A stretch of DNA of 64,000 nucleotides from Candidatus Brachybacterium merdavium. GTDB lineage: Bacteria > Actinomycetota > Actinomycetes > Actinomycetales > Dermabacteraceae. Position numbers and translations under genes: made by a program. How positions within the stretch are numbered: the first letter of the stretch is position 1; every line of letters begins with the position of its first letter. Of this stretch, positions 9,533 to 17,032 are shown piece after piece. The DNA lies in the NCBI GenBank assembly GCA_019118275.1, contig DWZH01000087.1:95355-159354 (forward strand). The letters are read 5' to 3'. The notes below the pieces were generated by a model. It searched no databases and had not been told where the DNA came from. It was given only the letters and a program-made list of their open reading frames with translations.

Positions 9533-10069
9533 TCAGGAGAGCAGGCTGCGGTCGGTGATGGCCCGGCCGCCGCGGCCGATGGCCACCTCACCGGACTTGA
9601 CGATCTCGCGGATGCCGAACTCCTCGAGCATGCCGAGCAGGGCGGCCAGCTTGTCCTGGGTGCCGGTGGCCTCGATGGTCACCGCGTCGGCCGCGGCATC
9701 CACCACCTTGGCGCGGAACATCTGCACGATCTCGAGCACCGAGGTGCGCGAGGTGTTGTCGGCGGAGACCTTGATCAGGATCAGCTCGCGCTGCACGGTC
9801 TGACGGGGATCCAGCTGCACGATCTTGAGCACGTTGACCAGCTTGTTGAGCTGCTTGGTGATCTGCTCGAGCGAGCGTTGGTCCACGTCGATGATCACCG
9901 TGATCCGTGAGATCTCGGGATGCTCGGTGGGGCCCACCGCGAGGGAGGAGATGTTGTAGCCGCGGCGTGCGAACAGCGCCGAGACCCGGGTGAGGACGCC
10001 CGGCTTGTTCTCGACCAGCACCGACAGTGTCTGGGTGTTCGGTGACATGACGTATTCGGTGGTGTTCAT
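9533..10069 (-). CDS. ilvN: Acetolactate synthase small (regulatory) subunit
   Basis: Regulatory partner of IlvB that confers valine feedback inhibition and raises catalytic activity (178 aa). The N-terminal ACT domain starts at LSVLVENKPGVLTRVSALFARR and contains the GYNI turn; a second ACT-like half follows (RELILIKV through the GIREIVKSG region). ATG at 10069 lies 2 bases after the ilvB stop; a second in-frame ATG at 10048 is possible. The upstream reading frame through ilvB is not real coding. It is co-transcribed with ilvB and therefore subject to the leader-region control described upstream. Confidence 0.94.
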   Translation of the reverse strand: MNTTEYVMSPNTQTLSVLVENKPGVLTRVSALFARRGYNISSLAVGPTEHPEISRITVIIDVDQRSLEQITKQLNKLVNVLKIVQLDPRQTVQRELILIKVSADNTSRTSVLEIVQMFRAKVVDAAADAVTIEATGTQDKLAALLGMLEEFGIREIVKSGEVAIGRGGRAITDRSLLS

Positions 10070-10071
10070 TC

Positions 10072-11829
10072 TCAGATGTCCCTCTCCCACTCGGGGCTCA
10101 TGCCCTGCGCGATCTGGATCTCGTCGTTGGAGACACCGGTGGGCACCATCGGCCACACCATCGCGTCGGCGCTGACGGTGAAGTCCACGACCACCGGCCG
10201 GTCGTTGATCTCCATCGCCTGGGCGATGGTCGCGTCGATGTCCTCGTCCCGTTCGCAGCGCAACCCCACGCAGCCGTAGGCCTCGGCGAGCTTGACGAAG
10301 TCGGGCACCCGGGAGGTGCCGTGACCGGTGTTCAGGTCGGTATTGGAGTAGCGCTGGTTGTAGAAGAGGTTCTGCCACTGCCGGACCATGCCCAGCGAAC
10401 TGTTGTTGATGACCGCGACCTTGATCGGGATGTTGTTGATGACGCAGGTCGCGAGCTCCTGATTGGTCATCTGGAAGCACCCGTCGCCGTCGATGCACCA
10501 CACTGCCCGGTCCGGCTGCCCGACCTTGGCTCCCATCGCCGCCGGAACCGCGTACCCCATGGTGCCCAGGCCACCCGAGTTGATCCAGGTGCAGGGGTTC
10601 TCGTACTCGATGAACTGCGCGGACCACATCTGGTGCTGGCCCACTCCGGCCACGTAGATCGATTCCGGTCCGGAGATCTCACCGATCCGGGAGATCACCT
10701 TCTGCGGAGCGGTGAAACCGTCCTCCGTCGCGGTCCAGCCCAGCGGGTACTTCTGGCGCAGCATGTTCAGCGTGTGCCACCACGACTCGTACTCGCGGGT
10801 GTCGCCGGCTGCGATCCGCTCGCGCAGCTCGGCCGACAGCGCGGTGGCGACATCACCCGCCTGGCCCACGATCGGCACGTCGGCGGTGCGGTTCTTGGAG
10901 ATCTCGGCCGGGTCGATGTCGGCGTGCACGATCTTCGCGTTCGGGGCGAAGGACTCGAGGACACCAGTGACCCGGTCGTCGAATCGGGCACCGATGGCGA
11001 CGAGCACGTCCGAGCGTTGCAGTGCGGACACCGCGGAGACGCTGCCGTGCATCCCGGGCATGCCCAGGTGGCTGGGGTGGGAGTCGGGCAGCGCGCCACG
11101 CCCCATCAGCGTGGTCGCGAACGGCGCTCCGGAGACATCGATCAGCTCCGTCACCTCCTGGGATGCGCCGCCGCGGATCACGCCGCCACCGAGCAGGAAC
11201 ACCGGTCGCTCAGCGGCCATCAGCAGGGAAGCCGCCTCCCGGATCTGCTTGTTGTGGGGCCGCGGATCGGGGCGATACCCGGGAAGGTCCAGGGTCTGGG
11301 GCCACGCGAACTCGGTCATGCCCATCTGGGCGTCCTTGGTCACGTCCACCAGCACCGCGCCCGGGCGTCCGGTCGAGGCGATGTGGAAGGCCTGCTTGAT
11401 CACCTTGGGGACGTCAGCGGCGTCGGTGACCAGGAAGTTGTGCTTGGTCACCGGCATCGTCATGCCGACGATGTCGGCCTCCTGGAAGGCGTCGGTGCCG
11501 ATGAAGGTCGAGGCGACCTGACCGGTGATGGCGACCAGGGGGATCGAATCCATCTGGGCATCGGCGATGGCCGTGATCAGGTTGGTCGCTCCCGGACCGG
11601 AGGTGGCCAGGCACACCCCGACCTTCCCGGTGGCGTGCGCGTAGCCGCTGGCGGCGTGCCCCGCGCCCTGCTCGTGCCGGACCAGGATGTGCCGCAGGCC
11701 CACGGCATCCATCAAGGGGTCATAGGTGGGCAGGATGGCACCGCCGGGCAGGCCGAAGACGACCTCTGCCCCGGCATGCTTGAGGGACTCGACCAGCGCC
11801 TCAGCGCCGGTCATCTGCTGTCCTGTCAT
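10072..11829 (-). CDS. ilvB: Acetolactate synthase large (catalytic) subunit
   Basis: Thiamine-diphosphate enzyme joining two pyruvates, or pyruvate and 2-oxobutyrate, in valine/leucine and isoleucine synthesis (585 aa, normal length). The catalytic glutamate lies in [16 protein letters not shown] near residue 50. The FAD/central domain follows, and the C-terminal TPP motif runs from [14 protein letters not shown] to [15 protein letters not shown] at 11829 has AAGGAG 6 bases upstream. The 84 bases between the start and the upstream terminator hairpin, together with the leader peptide, indicate attenuation by branched-chain aminoacyl-tRNA supply. Confidence 0.96.
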   Translation of the reverse strand: MTGQQMTGAEALVESLKHAGAEVVFGLPGGAILPTYDPLMDAVGLRHILVRHEQGAGHAASGYAHATGKVGVCLATSGPGATNLITAIADAQMDSIPLVAITGQVASTFIGTDAFQEADIVGMTMPVTKHNFLVTDAADVPKVIKQAFHIASTGRPGAVLVDVTKDAQMGMTEFAWPQTLDLPGYRPDPRPHNKQIREAASLLMAAERPVFLLGGGVIRGGASQEVTELIDVSGAPFATTLMGRGALPDSHPSHLGMPGMHGSVSAVSALQRSDVLVAIGARFDDRVTGVLESFAPNAKIVHADIDPAEISKNRTADVPIVGQAGDVATALSAELRERIAAGDTREYESWWHTLNMLRQKYPLGWTATEDGFTAPQKVISRIGEISGPESIYVAGVGQHQMWSAQFIEYENPCTWINSGGLGTMGYAVPAAMGAKVGQPDRAVWCIDGDGCFQMTNQELATCVINNIPIKVAVINNSSLGMVRQWQNLFYNQRYSNTDLNTGHGTSRVPDFVKLAEAYGCVGLRCERDEDIDATIAQAMEINDRPVVVDFTVSADAMVWPMVPTGVSNDEIQIAQGMSPEWERDI

Positions 11830-11912
11830 CGGAACTCCTTCGTCGTCTCGGACGGTGTGCTCGGTGCGCGGCGGACGCGATGGACCCTGCCCGGTTCCGT
11901 GCTGGAGACACG

Positions 11913-11946
11913 AAAAAGCCCCTCCGCCTGGGGCTTCGGGAGGGGC
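11913..11946 (-). terminator. ilvB leader attenuator (intrinsic terminator)
   Basis: On the minus strand, GCCCCTCC and GGAGGGGC, or alternatively AAGCCCC and GGGGCTT, form a stem followed immediately by TTTTT. The two stems are mutually exclusive. The element sits between the leader peptide stop (11978) and ilvB (11829), where a transcription attenuator belongs. It is the only hairpin I found in this window followed by a clean T-run. Confidence 0.8.
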
Positions 11947-11977
11947 GCGGAAGACGTCTCGTCGGAACGAACGGGCG

Positions 11978-12016
11978 TCAGCCGCGCTCGGTAACTACGA
12001 GAAGGTTCGTCTGCAT
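11978..12016 (-). CDS. ilvB leader peptide [12 protein letters not shown]
   Basis: A 12-residue ORF whose core is Leu-Leu-Val-Val, encoded by CTT CTC GTA GTT; CTT, GTA and GTT look uncommon for such a GC-rich genome, which would make translation sensitive to charged tRNA. It ends 31 bases before the terminator hairpin. A -10 element TACAGT lies exactly 6 bases before the ATG, so the transcript should begin at or next to the start codon and be leaderless. Leader peptides of this kind precede ilvBN(C) in Corynebacterium and Streptomyces. Ribosome stalling at the Leu/Val codons would be expected to favour readthrough into ilvB. Confidence 0.8.
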   Translation of the reverse strand: MQTNLLVVTERG

Positions 12017-12022
12017 ACGGCC

Positions 12023-12052
12023 ACTGTAGTGCCCGCGCCGCCCGCTACCCAA
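12023..12052 (-). promoter_or_regulatory. ilvB leader promoter
   Basis: TTGGGT (12052-12047) and TACAGT (12028-12023) are spaced 18 bases apart on the minus strand, a good vegetative-type promoter. The predicted start of transcription coincides with the A of the leader-peptide ATG at 12016. Confidence 0.65.
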
Positions 12053-12105
12053 GACGTCCATCATGCGGACTGGCGAAAGTCCCGAAAGGGCTCGCGTCCC
12101 GACTC

Positions 12106-12111
12106 TAGGCT
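12106..12111 (+). promoter_or_regulatory. -10 element of the nirB operon (leaderless start)
   Basis: TAGGCT lies 6 bases before the ATG at 12118, so transcription should begin at that ATG and the mRNA would be leaderless. No TTGACA-like box is visible. Upstream, CGAAAG occurs twice (12074-12079 and 12083-12088), which could be a regulator contact, but I cannot assign it. Confidence 0.5.
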
Positions 12112-12117
12112 GACGGC

Positions 12118-12150
12118 ATGGTCACCCGCCCTCGACACGACTGTGAGTGA
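12118..12150 (+). CDS. Short upstream ORF (MVTRPRHDCE) before nirB
   Basis: Ten codons beginning at an ATG placed 6 bases after a TAGGCT -10 element and ending 7 bases before the nirB ATG. Its last codons and stop supply the only purine-rich stretch (GAGTGAG) ahead of nirB, so its translation would directly affect nirB initiation. It contains Arg-Pro-Arg-His-Asp-Cys. I recall Arg/His/Asp/Cys-containing leaderless leader peptides in front of actinobacterial sulfur-assimilation genes; similarity to them is my inference and needs comparison. It could also be a chance ORF. Confidence 0.45.
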   Translation: MVTRPRHDCE

Positions 12151-12157
12151 GATCGCC

Positions 12158-14860
12158 ATGAGTGCAACCCCGTCCGTCCCCGGCAGCTCGCCCCTGACCA
12201 CCCCCGCCGAGACCGTCCCGCTGGCCGGTCAGCACATCGTCGTCGTCGGCGGCGGCATGACCGCTCACCGCTTCGCCTCCCGGTTGCGCGCCCAGGACCC
12301 GGACGGCGACTGGTCCCTGACCGTGATCGGCGAGGAGCCCCAGCAGCCCTACGACCGCGTGCACCTGTCGAACTGGTTCTCCAGCCGCAATGCCGATCTG
12401 CTCTCGCTGGACACCGCGGTGTGGAGCGATCCGCGCATCACCCTGTCGCCCGGTGATCCCGCCGTGGCGCTGGATCGGGACGCCCAGACGGTCACCACCC
12501 GGGACGGGACCGTGCACTCCTATGACCGTCTGGTACTGGCGACCGGTTCCTGGGCCTGGTCCCCGCGCGCCGAGGGCAATGATCTCCCGGGCACCTTCTC
12601 CTACCGCACCATCGAGGACGTCGAACGGATCGCGGAGTGGACCACCCTGCGCGCCGAAACGGTCGGCCGGCCCCTGCGGGGCGTGGTCGTCGGCGGAGGC
12701 GTGCTGGGGCTGGAGGCGGCCGCGGCGCTGAAGAAGCTCGGGGTCCAGGCCACGGTGGTCGAGTTCGCTGACCGTCTGATGGCCGTCCAGCTCGATCAGG
12801 GGGGCGGCGAGATGCTGCGTCTGATGATCGAGGACATGGGGATCGGGGTGCGCACGGGGGTGGGAGCGTCCCGCTTCAGCCCCGCGGCCGATGGCGCCAT
12901 GGGCAGCGCGCACCTGACCGACGATTCCAGCCTCGAGGCGGACATCGTCATCTTCTCCACCGGCATCCGCCCCCGCGACCGGGTGGCGCGCGAGGCGGGC
13001 CTGGCGATCGGCGAGCGCGGCGGCGTGGTCGTCGGCGACTCCTGCCAGACGTCGGACGACGCCATCTGGGCGATCGGCGAGTGCGCGTCCTACGACGGCG
13101 TGTGTGCCGGCCTGATCGCCCCGGGCAACGACATGGCCGACGTGGTCGTGGACCGCTTCCTGGGCGGGACCCGCACCCACCACCGCGCCGACGACGGCAC
13201 CAAGCTCAAGGGCGTGGGAGTGGATGCCGCCGCGTTCGGCGATGTCAACGGCATCTCCCCCGGCGCCCTCGAGGTCTCCTTCGTCGATCCCGTCAACCAC
13301 GAGTACCGCAAACTGGTGATGTCCGACGACGCGAAGAAGCTGCTGGGCGGCGTCTTCGTCGGCGACATCGAGCTGTACTCGGCGCTGCGACCGCTGGTCG
13401 GGAGGGATCTGGGCGCCGACCCCTCGGCGGTGATCGCTCCCGCGGGTGCAGGCGGAGCGCTCGCGGACGCCGAGCTGCCAGACGACGCGGTGGTGTGCTC
13501 GTGCAACAACGTCGATGCCGGCACCATCCGCAGCTCGGTCACCGAGCACGGCTGCACCACCATCGGCCAGGTCAAGGAGTGCACGACGGCCGGCACGGTG
13601 TGCGGCTCCTGCGTCCCGACTCTGACCAAGCTCTTGAACAAGGAGCTCGAGCGCTCCGGCATCACGGTCTCCACCGCCATGTGCGAGCACTTCGCGATGT
13701 CGCGCGCTGAGCTGTACCAGCTGGTCAAAGACGGAGGCCAGGACACCTTCACCGAGATCGTGACCGCTTTCGGCACCGGGCGCGGCTGCGCGGTCTGCCG
13801 GCCGGTGGTCGCATCGATCCTCTCCACGCTCGGCTCGACCTCCGGGAAGCTGCACAGCCCGGTCGGCGAGCAGCTGGGATCGCTGCAGGACACCAACGAC
13901 CACGTGATGGCCAACATCCAGAAGAACGGCACCTACTCGGTGATCCCCCGGATGCCGGCCGGCGAGGTCACCCCCGAGCAGTTGCTCGTGCTGGCTCAGG
14001 TGGCCAAGGACTACGGCCTGTACCTGAAGCTCAACGGCGCCCAGCGCATCGGCATGTTCGGCGCCCGCCTGGACCAGCTGCCCGAGATCTGGCGGCGCCT
14101 GGTCGATGCCGGCTTCGAATCCGGTCACGCCTACGGCAAGTCCCTGCGGATGGTGAAGTCCTGCGTGGGCTCGACCTGGTGCCGTTACGGCGTACAGGAC
14201 TCCACCGCCATGGCTGTGGCCCTCGAGCGCCGCTACCGCGGTCTGCGCTCCCCGCACAAGATCAAGGTGGGTGTCTCGGGCTGTGCCCGTGAGTGCGCGG
14301 AGGCGCGCGCCAAGGACGTCGGGGTGATCGCCACCACCAAGGGCTGGAACCTGTACGTCGGGGGCAACGGCGGCGCCCAGCCCGCGCACGCCCAGCTGCT
14401 GGTCGAGGACCTGGACGACGAGAACCTCGTCAAGTGCATCGACCGGTACCTGATGCTGTACATCCAGGAGGCTGACAAGGTCCAGCGCACCGCCCGCTGG
14501 CTGGAGGAACGCGCCGGCGGCATCGAGGAGCTGTATCGCGTGATCGTCGAGGACTCCCTGGGCATCGGCGACGAGCTGGAGGCGGCCATGGCCAATCACG
14601 TGGCCACCTATGAGGACGAGTGGACGGCCACCGTCAACGATCCGCAGCGGATGGCGAAGTTCGTCTCCTTCATCAATGCTCCCGGGGTCGCCGATCCCGA
14701 GCTCGCCTGGGTGCCCGAGCGCGGTCAGATGCGGCCCGCGGGCGAGATGGACACCCACACCGCCCCGGACCCGGTGCGGGCCCGGGAGCTGGCCATGATC
14801 AGCATGGGCGCCACCAGCCCCATGGGAGATTCCGTCGAGGGCGAGGAGACCCGGGCATGA
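12158..14860 (+). CDS. nirB: Assimilatory nitrite reductase (NAD(P)H), large subunit
   Basis: Cytoplasmic flavo-siroheme enzyme reducing nitrite to ammonium (900 aa, slightly longer than usual because of an N-terminal tail). The order is an FAD-binding dinucleotide domain (VVVGGGMTAHRF near residue 28), an NAD domain (VVVGGGVLGLEAA), BFD-like [2Fe-2S] cysteines (VVCSCNN near residue 446 and CGSC), then ferredoxin-like halves and the [4Fe-4S]-siroheme site. The four ligands are C669, C675, C709 and C713 (CVGSTWC and CARECAE). ATG at 12158 follows GAGTGAG; an in-frame GTG at 12143 is possible. It overlaps nirD by 4 bases. A sulfite-reducing role is less likely given NirD. Confidence 0.95.
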   Translation: MSATPSVPGSSPLTTPAETVPLAGQHIVVVGGGMTAHRFASRLRAQDPDGDWSLTVIGEEPQQPYDRVHLSNWFSSRNADLLSLDTAVWSDPRITLSPGDPAVALDRDAQTVTTRDGTVHSYDRLVLATGSWAWSPRAEGNDLPGTFSYRTIEDVERIAEWTTLRAETVGRPLRGVVVGGGVLGLEAAAALKKLGVQATVVEFADRLMAVQLDQGGGEMLRLMIEDMGIGVRTGVGASRFSPAADGAMGSAHLTDDSSLEADIVIFSTGIRPRDRVAREAGLAIGERGGVVVGDSCQTSDDAIWAIGECASYDGVCAGLIAPGNDMADVVVDRFLGGTRTHHRADDGTKLKGVGVDAAAFGDVNGISPGALEVSFVDPVNHEYRKLVMSDDAKKLLGGVFVGDIELYSALRPLVGRDLGADPSAVIAPAGAGGALADAELPDDAVVCSCNNVDAGTIRSSVTEHGCTTIGQVKECTTAGTVCGSCVPTLTKLLNKELERSGITVSTAMCEHFAMSRAELYQLVKDGGQDTFTEIVTAFGTGRGCAVCRPVVASILSTLGSTSGKLHSPVGEQLGSLQDTNDHVMANIQKNGTYSVIPRMPAGEVTPEQLLVLAQVAKDYGLYLKLNGAQRIGMFGARLDQLPEIWRRLVDAGFESGHAYGKSLRMVKSCVGSTWCRYGVQDSTAMAVALERRYRGLRSPHKIKVGVSGCARECAEARAKDVGVIATTKGWNLYVGGNGGAQPAHAQLLVEDLDDENLVKCIDRYLMLYIQEADKVQRTARWLEERAGGIEELYRVIVEDSLGIGDELEAAMANHVATYEDEWTATVNDPQRMAKFVSFINAPGVADPELAWVPERGQMRPAGEMDTHTAPDPVRARELAMISMGATSPMGDSVEGEETRA

Positions 14861-15258
14861 GCATGCAGACACCACCGAAGACCATGATCGACATCTGTGC
14901 GCTCGAGCAGCTCTCCCCCGAGCGGGGCGCCGCGGCCCTGATCGGCGACACCCAGGTGGCGGTCTTCCGCCTGGCGGACGACACGGTGCGCGCGGTCCAG
15001 CAGAAGGACCCCTATTCGGGGGTCAATCTGCTCTCGCGCGGGCTGGTCGGCTCCCATGAGCTTGAGGGTGAGCAGGCCGGTGAGGTCGTGCCCACCATCG
15101 CCTCTCCCATGTACAAGCAGGCCTGGAACCTGGACACCGGTGAGGTGCTGGATTCCGGCGGCGGGGCGAAACTGCCGATCGCGGTGTTCGACGCCGAGGT
15201 CCGTGACGGCCGCGTGCTGATCGCCTCCGAGCCGCGGCCCGGCACCGGAGCGGCATGA
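14857..15258 (+). CDS. nirD: Nitrite reductase small subunit (Rieske-like fold)
   Basis: 133-residue partner of NirB. It has the NirD-type Rieske beta fold, with ALIGDTQVAVFRLADDTVRA near the N-terminus and SPMYKQAWNLDTGEVLD in the middle, but none of the Cys/His cluster ligands of true Rieske proteins, as is normal for NirD. The start ATG overlaps the nirB stop, with GAGGAG 9 bases upstream. Its stop overlaps the next start as well (ATGA), so nirB, nirD and the siroheme enzyme form one coupled operon. Confidence 0.92.
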   Translation: MSMQTPPKTMIDICALEQLSPERGAAALIGDTQVAVFRLADDTVRAVQQKDPYSGVNLLSRGLVGSHELEGEQAGEVVPTIASPMYKQAWNLDTGEVLDSGGGAKLPIAVFDAEVRDGRVLIASEPRPGTGAA

Positions 15259-16874
15259 GCGGCGCCCATCGGGCGGGGACCAGCGGGCGGGAGGCCGCGG
15301 CCGCGGCCCCTCCGATGAGTCTCCCTGTCGCCGCCCTCTCCCCCGGCAGCGTCGCCCTGGTCGGCGGCGGCCCCGGTGCGCTGGATCTGATCACGGTGCG
15401 CGGGATGCAGCTGCTTCAGCAGGCCGATGTGGTGATCGTGGACCGGTTGGGGCCGGCCGCCCTGGTCCAGCACCTGGGTGAGGGCGTCGAGGTGATCGAG
15501 GTCGGCAAGACCCCCGGCAAGCACTCGATGCGCCAGGAGGAGATCGAGGAGATCCTGATCGGGGCGGCGCGCGCGGGTCGTCGGGTGGTGCGACTCAAGG
15601 GCGGCGATCCCTTCCTGCTGGGCCGAGGTGGTGAGGAGGTGCTGGCATGCCGGGCCGCCGGGATCGAGGTCCAGGTGGTGCCGGGAGTGTCCTCGGCGAT
15701 CGCCGGCCCGGCCGCCGGTGAGGTGCCCGTCACCCACCGCGGCACCGCCGTCGCCGTCCATGTCGTCAACGCCCACGGGGATCTGGGCCCGGCCGACCTG
15801 GCCGCGCTGCGCGACCCGGGCACGACCACGGTCCTGATGATGGGGGTGGGCTGGCTACCGCGCCTGGTCTCGCAGTCGCTGCTCAGCGGCATCGATCCAC
15901 AGACTCCGGTGGCCGTGGTCCAGGAGGCCACGATGCCCGGCCAGCAGGTGGTGCGCGGGCCCCTGGCCACCATCGACCAGCTCGTGCGGGAGGCGGGGAT
16001 CGGGTTCCCGGCGGTGATCGTCGTCGGGCGCACCGCGGCCGAGGGCTTTCTGAGCCCTCCCGATCTGCACGCCGTGCTCGAGGGCTCCGGCCGGGAAGCG
16101 CTGGCACCTCCCCCCGTCCCGGACCGCCCCGTCGACGATCCGGTCCCCGCGAGCCCGGCCCCGGTGCTGGTGGGCTGTGCGCACGGCACCCGCAGCCGCA
16201 CGGGCCGGGACGTGATCCGGGCGCTCTTGATGCAGGTGCGCGAGCTGCTTCCCGCGGTCCAGCTCCGCGAGGCCTACGTCGATGTCCAGTCCCCGGACGT
16301 CTCCGAGGTGGTGGCCTCCCTGGCCCCGGCGCGCTCCGAGGTGCGCACCCGGGACGAGCACGGCGAGACCGCCGCGGTGGTGGTGCCGCTGCTCCTGTCG
16401 ACCGGGGTGCACGTCGCCCATGACGTCGCTGCTGCGGTCCGCGGTCGCGAGGCCGTGGCCACCGGGCCGCTGGGCCCCGAGCGCCGGCTCGCAGAAGTGA
16501 TGGCCCAGCGGCTCGAGGAGGCCGGGGCCGGGCCGGACCATGCCGTGGTGATGGCCGCGGCGGGCACACGTGATCCGGCCGGAGTGGCCATGGCCAGACA
16601 GATGGCCGACATGCTGGGCGAGCGCCTGGGGCGGGAGGTGACCGCCTGTTTCGTGGCCGCCTCCCGCCCCGGCGTGGCCGAGGCCGTCGAGCAGGTGCGG
16701 CATCGTGCCGGGCCGAACGCACGTGTGGCGGTCGCCAGCTACCTGCTCGCTCCAGGGCACTTCCAAGGGCTGGTGGAGGCCGCCGGGGCCGACGTGGTCG
16801 CCGCTCCCCTGGGCGCGCATCCGCTGATCGCCGAGCTGATCACCGAGAGGTACCTGTCGGCCGTCGGCGGTTGA
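15255..16874 (+). CDS. Fusion: uroporphyrinogen-III C-methyltransferase + CbiX/SirB-type chelatase
   Basis: A two-domain siroheme enzyme (539 aa). Residues about 30-285 are a SUMT/CobA methyltransferase with the SAM-binding LVGGGPGALDLIT start and KGGDPFLLGRGGEEV, converting uroporphyrinogen III to precorrin-2. Residues about 300-535 resemble two CbiX/SirB half-domains; the first has the metal-binding histidine H310 in VGCAHGTRSR and the second begins VVMAAAGTRDPAG. It would insert iron into sirohydrochlorin. The intermediate NAD-dependent precorrin-2 oxidation domain of CysG is absent, so a separate dehydrogenase is needed. Overlap with nirD ties it to supplying NirB with siroheme. Confidence 0.88.
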   Translation: MSGAHRAGTSGREAAAAAPPMSLPVAALSPGSVALVGGGPGALDLITVRGMQLLQQADVVIVDRLGPAALVQHLGEGVEVIEVGKTPGKHSMRQEEIEEILIGAARAGRRVVRLKGGDPFLLGRGGEEVLACRAAGIEVQVVPGVSSAIAGPAAGEVPVTHRGTAVAVHVVNAHGDLGPADLAALRDPGTTTVLMMGVGWLPRLVSQSLLSGIDPQTPVAVVQEATMPGQQVVRGPLATIDQLVREAGIGFPAVIVVGRTAAEGFLSPPDLHAVLEGSGREALAPPPVPDRPVDDPVPASPAPVLVGCAHGTRSRTGRDVIRALLMQVRELLPAVQLREAYVDVQSPDVSEVVASLAPARSEVRTRDEHGETAAVVVPLLLSTGVHVAHDVAAAVRGREAVATGPLGPERRLAEVMAQRLEEAGAGPDHAVVMAAAGTRDPAGVAMARQMADMLGERLGREVTACFVAASRPGVAEAVEQVRHRAGPNARVAVASYLLAPGHFQGLVEAAGADVVAAPLGAHPLIAELITERYLSAVGG

Positions 16875-16877
16875 GAC

Positions 16878-17032
16878 CGCCGTCCGCCGCCGACTCGTCT
16901 CTCGCCGACGACTCCCGGCTCACGCGTCGTCGATCAGTCCAGCCCGTACCGACTGATCTCCTCACCCTCGCCGTCCGCCGCCGACTCGTCCCTCGCCGAC
17001 GACTCCCGGCTCACGCGTCGTCGATCAGTCCA
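16878..17032. repeat. 64-bp direct repeat, two copies, between the siroheme gene and ilvD
   Basis: Copies at 16878-16941 and 16969-17032 differ by one base and are separated by 27 bases. Each contains an inverted repeat CGACGAC / GTCGTCG with a 13-base loop (16906-16932 and 16997-17023), probably a weak terminator. The right copy includes the ilvD stop codon, and the left copy carries a relic of it (TCAGTCCA). This looks like a duplication of the ilvD 3' end and terminator. Confidence 0.85.

Noticed and set aside
10070..10627. Extension of ilvN upstream into ilvB (364-codon frame)
   Set aside because: It overlaps the ilvB coding sequence in a different frame and lacks conservation; ATG 10069 is the natural start.
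12122..14875. Long open frame (about 917 codons) on the minus strand opposite nirB
   Set aside because: It mirrors the codon structure of a high-GC gene; composition is Gly/Val/Arg/Asp/His-rich with no motif, while nirB on the plus strand has all cofactor ligands.
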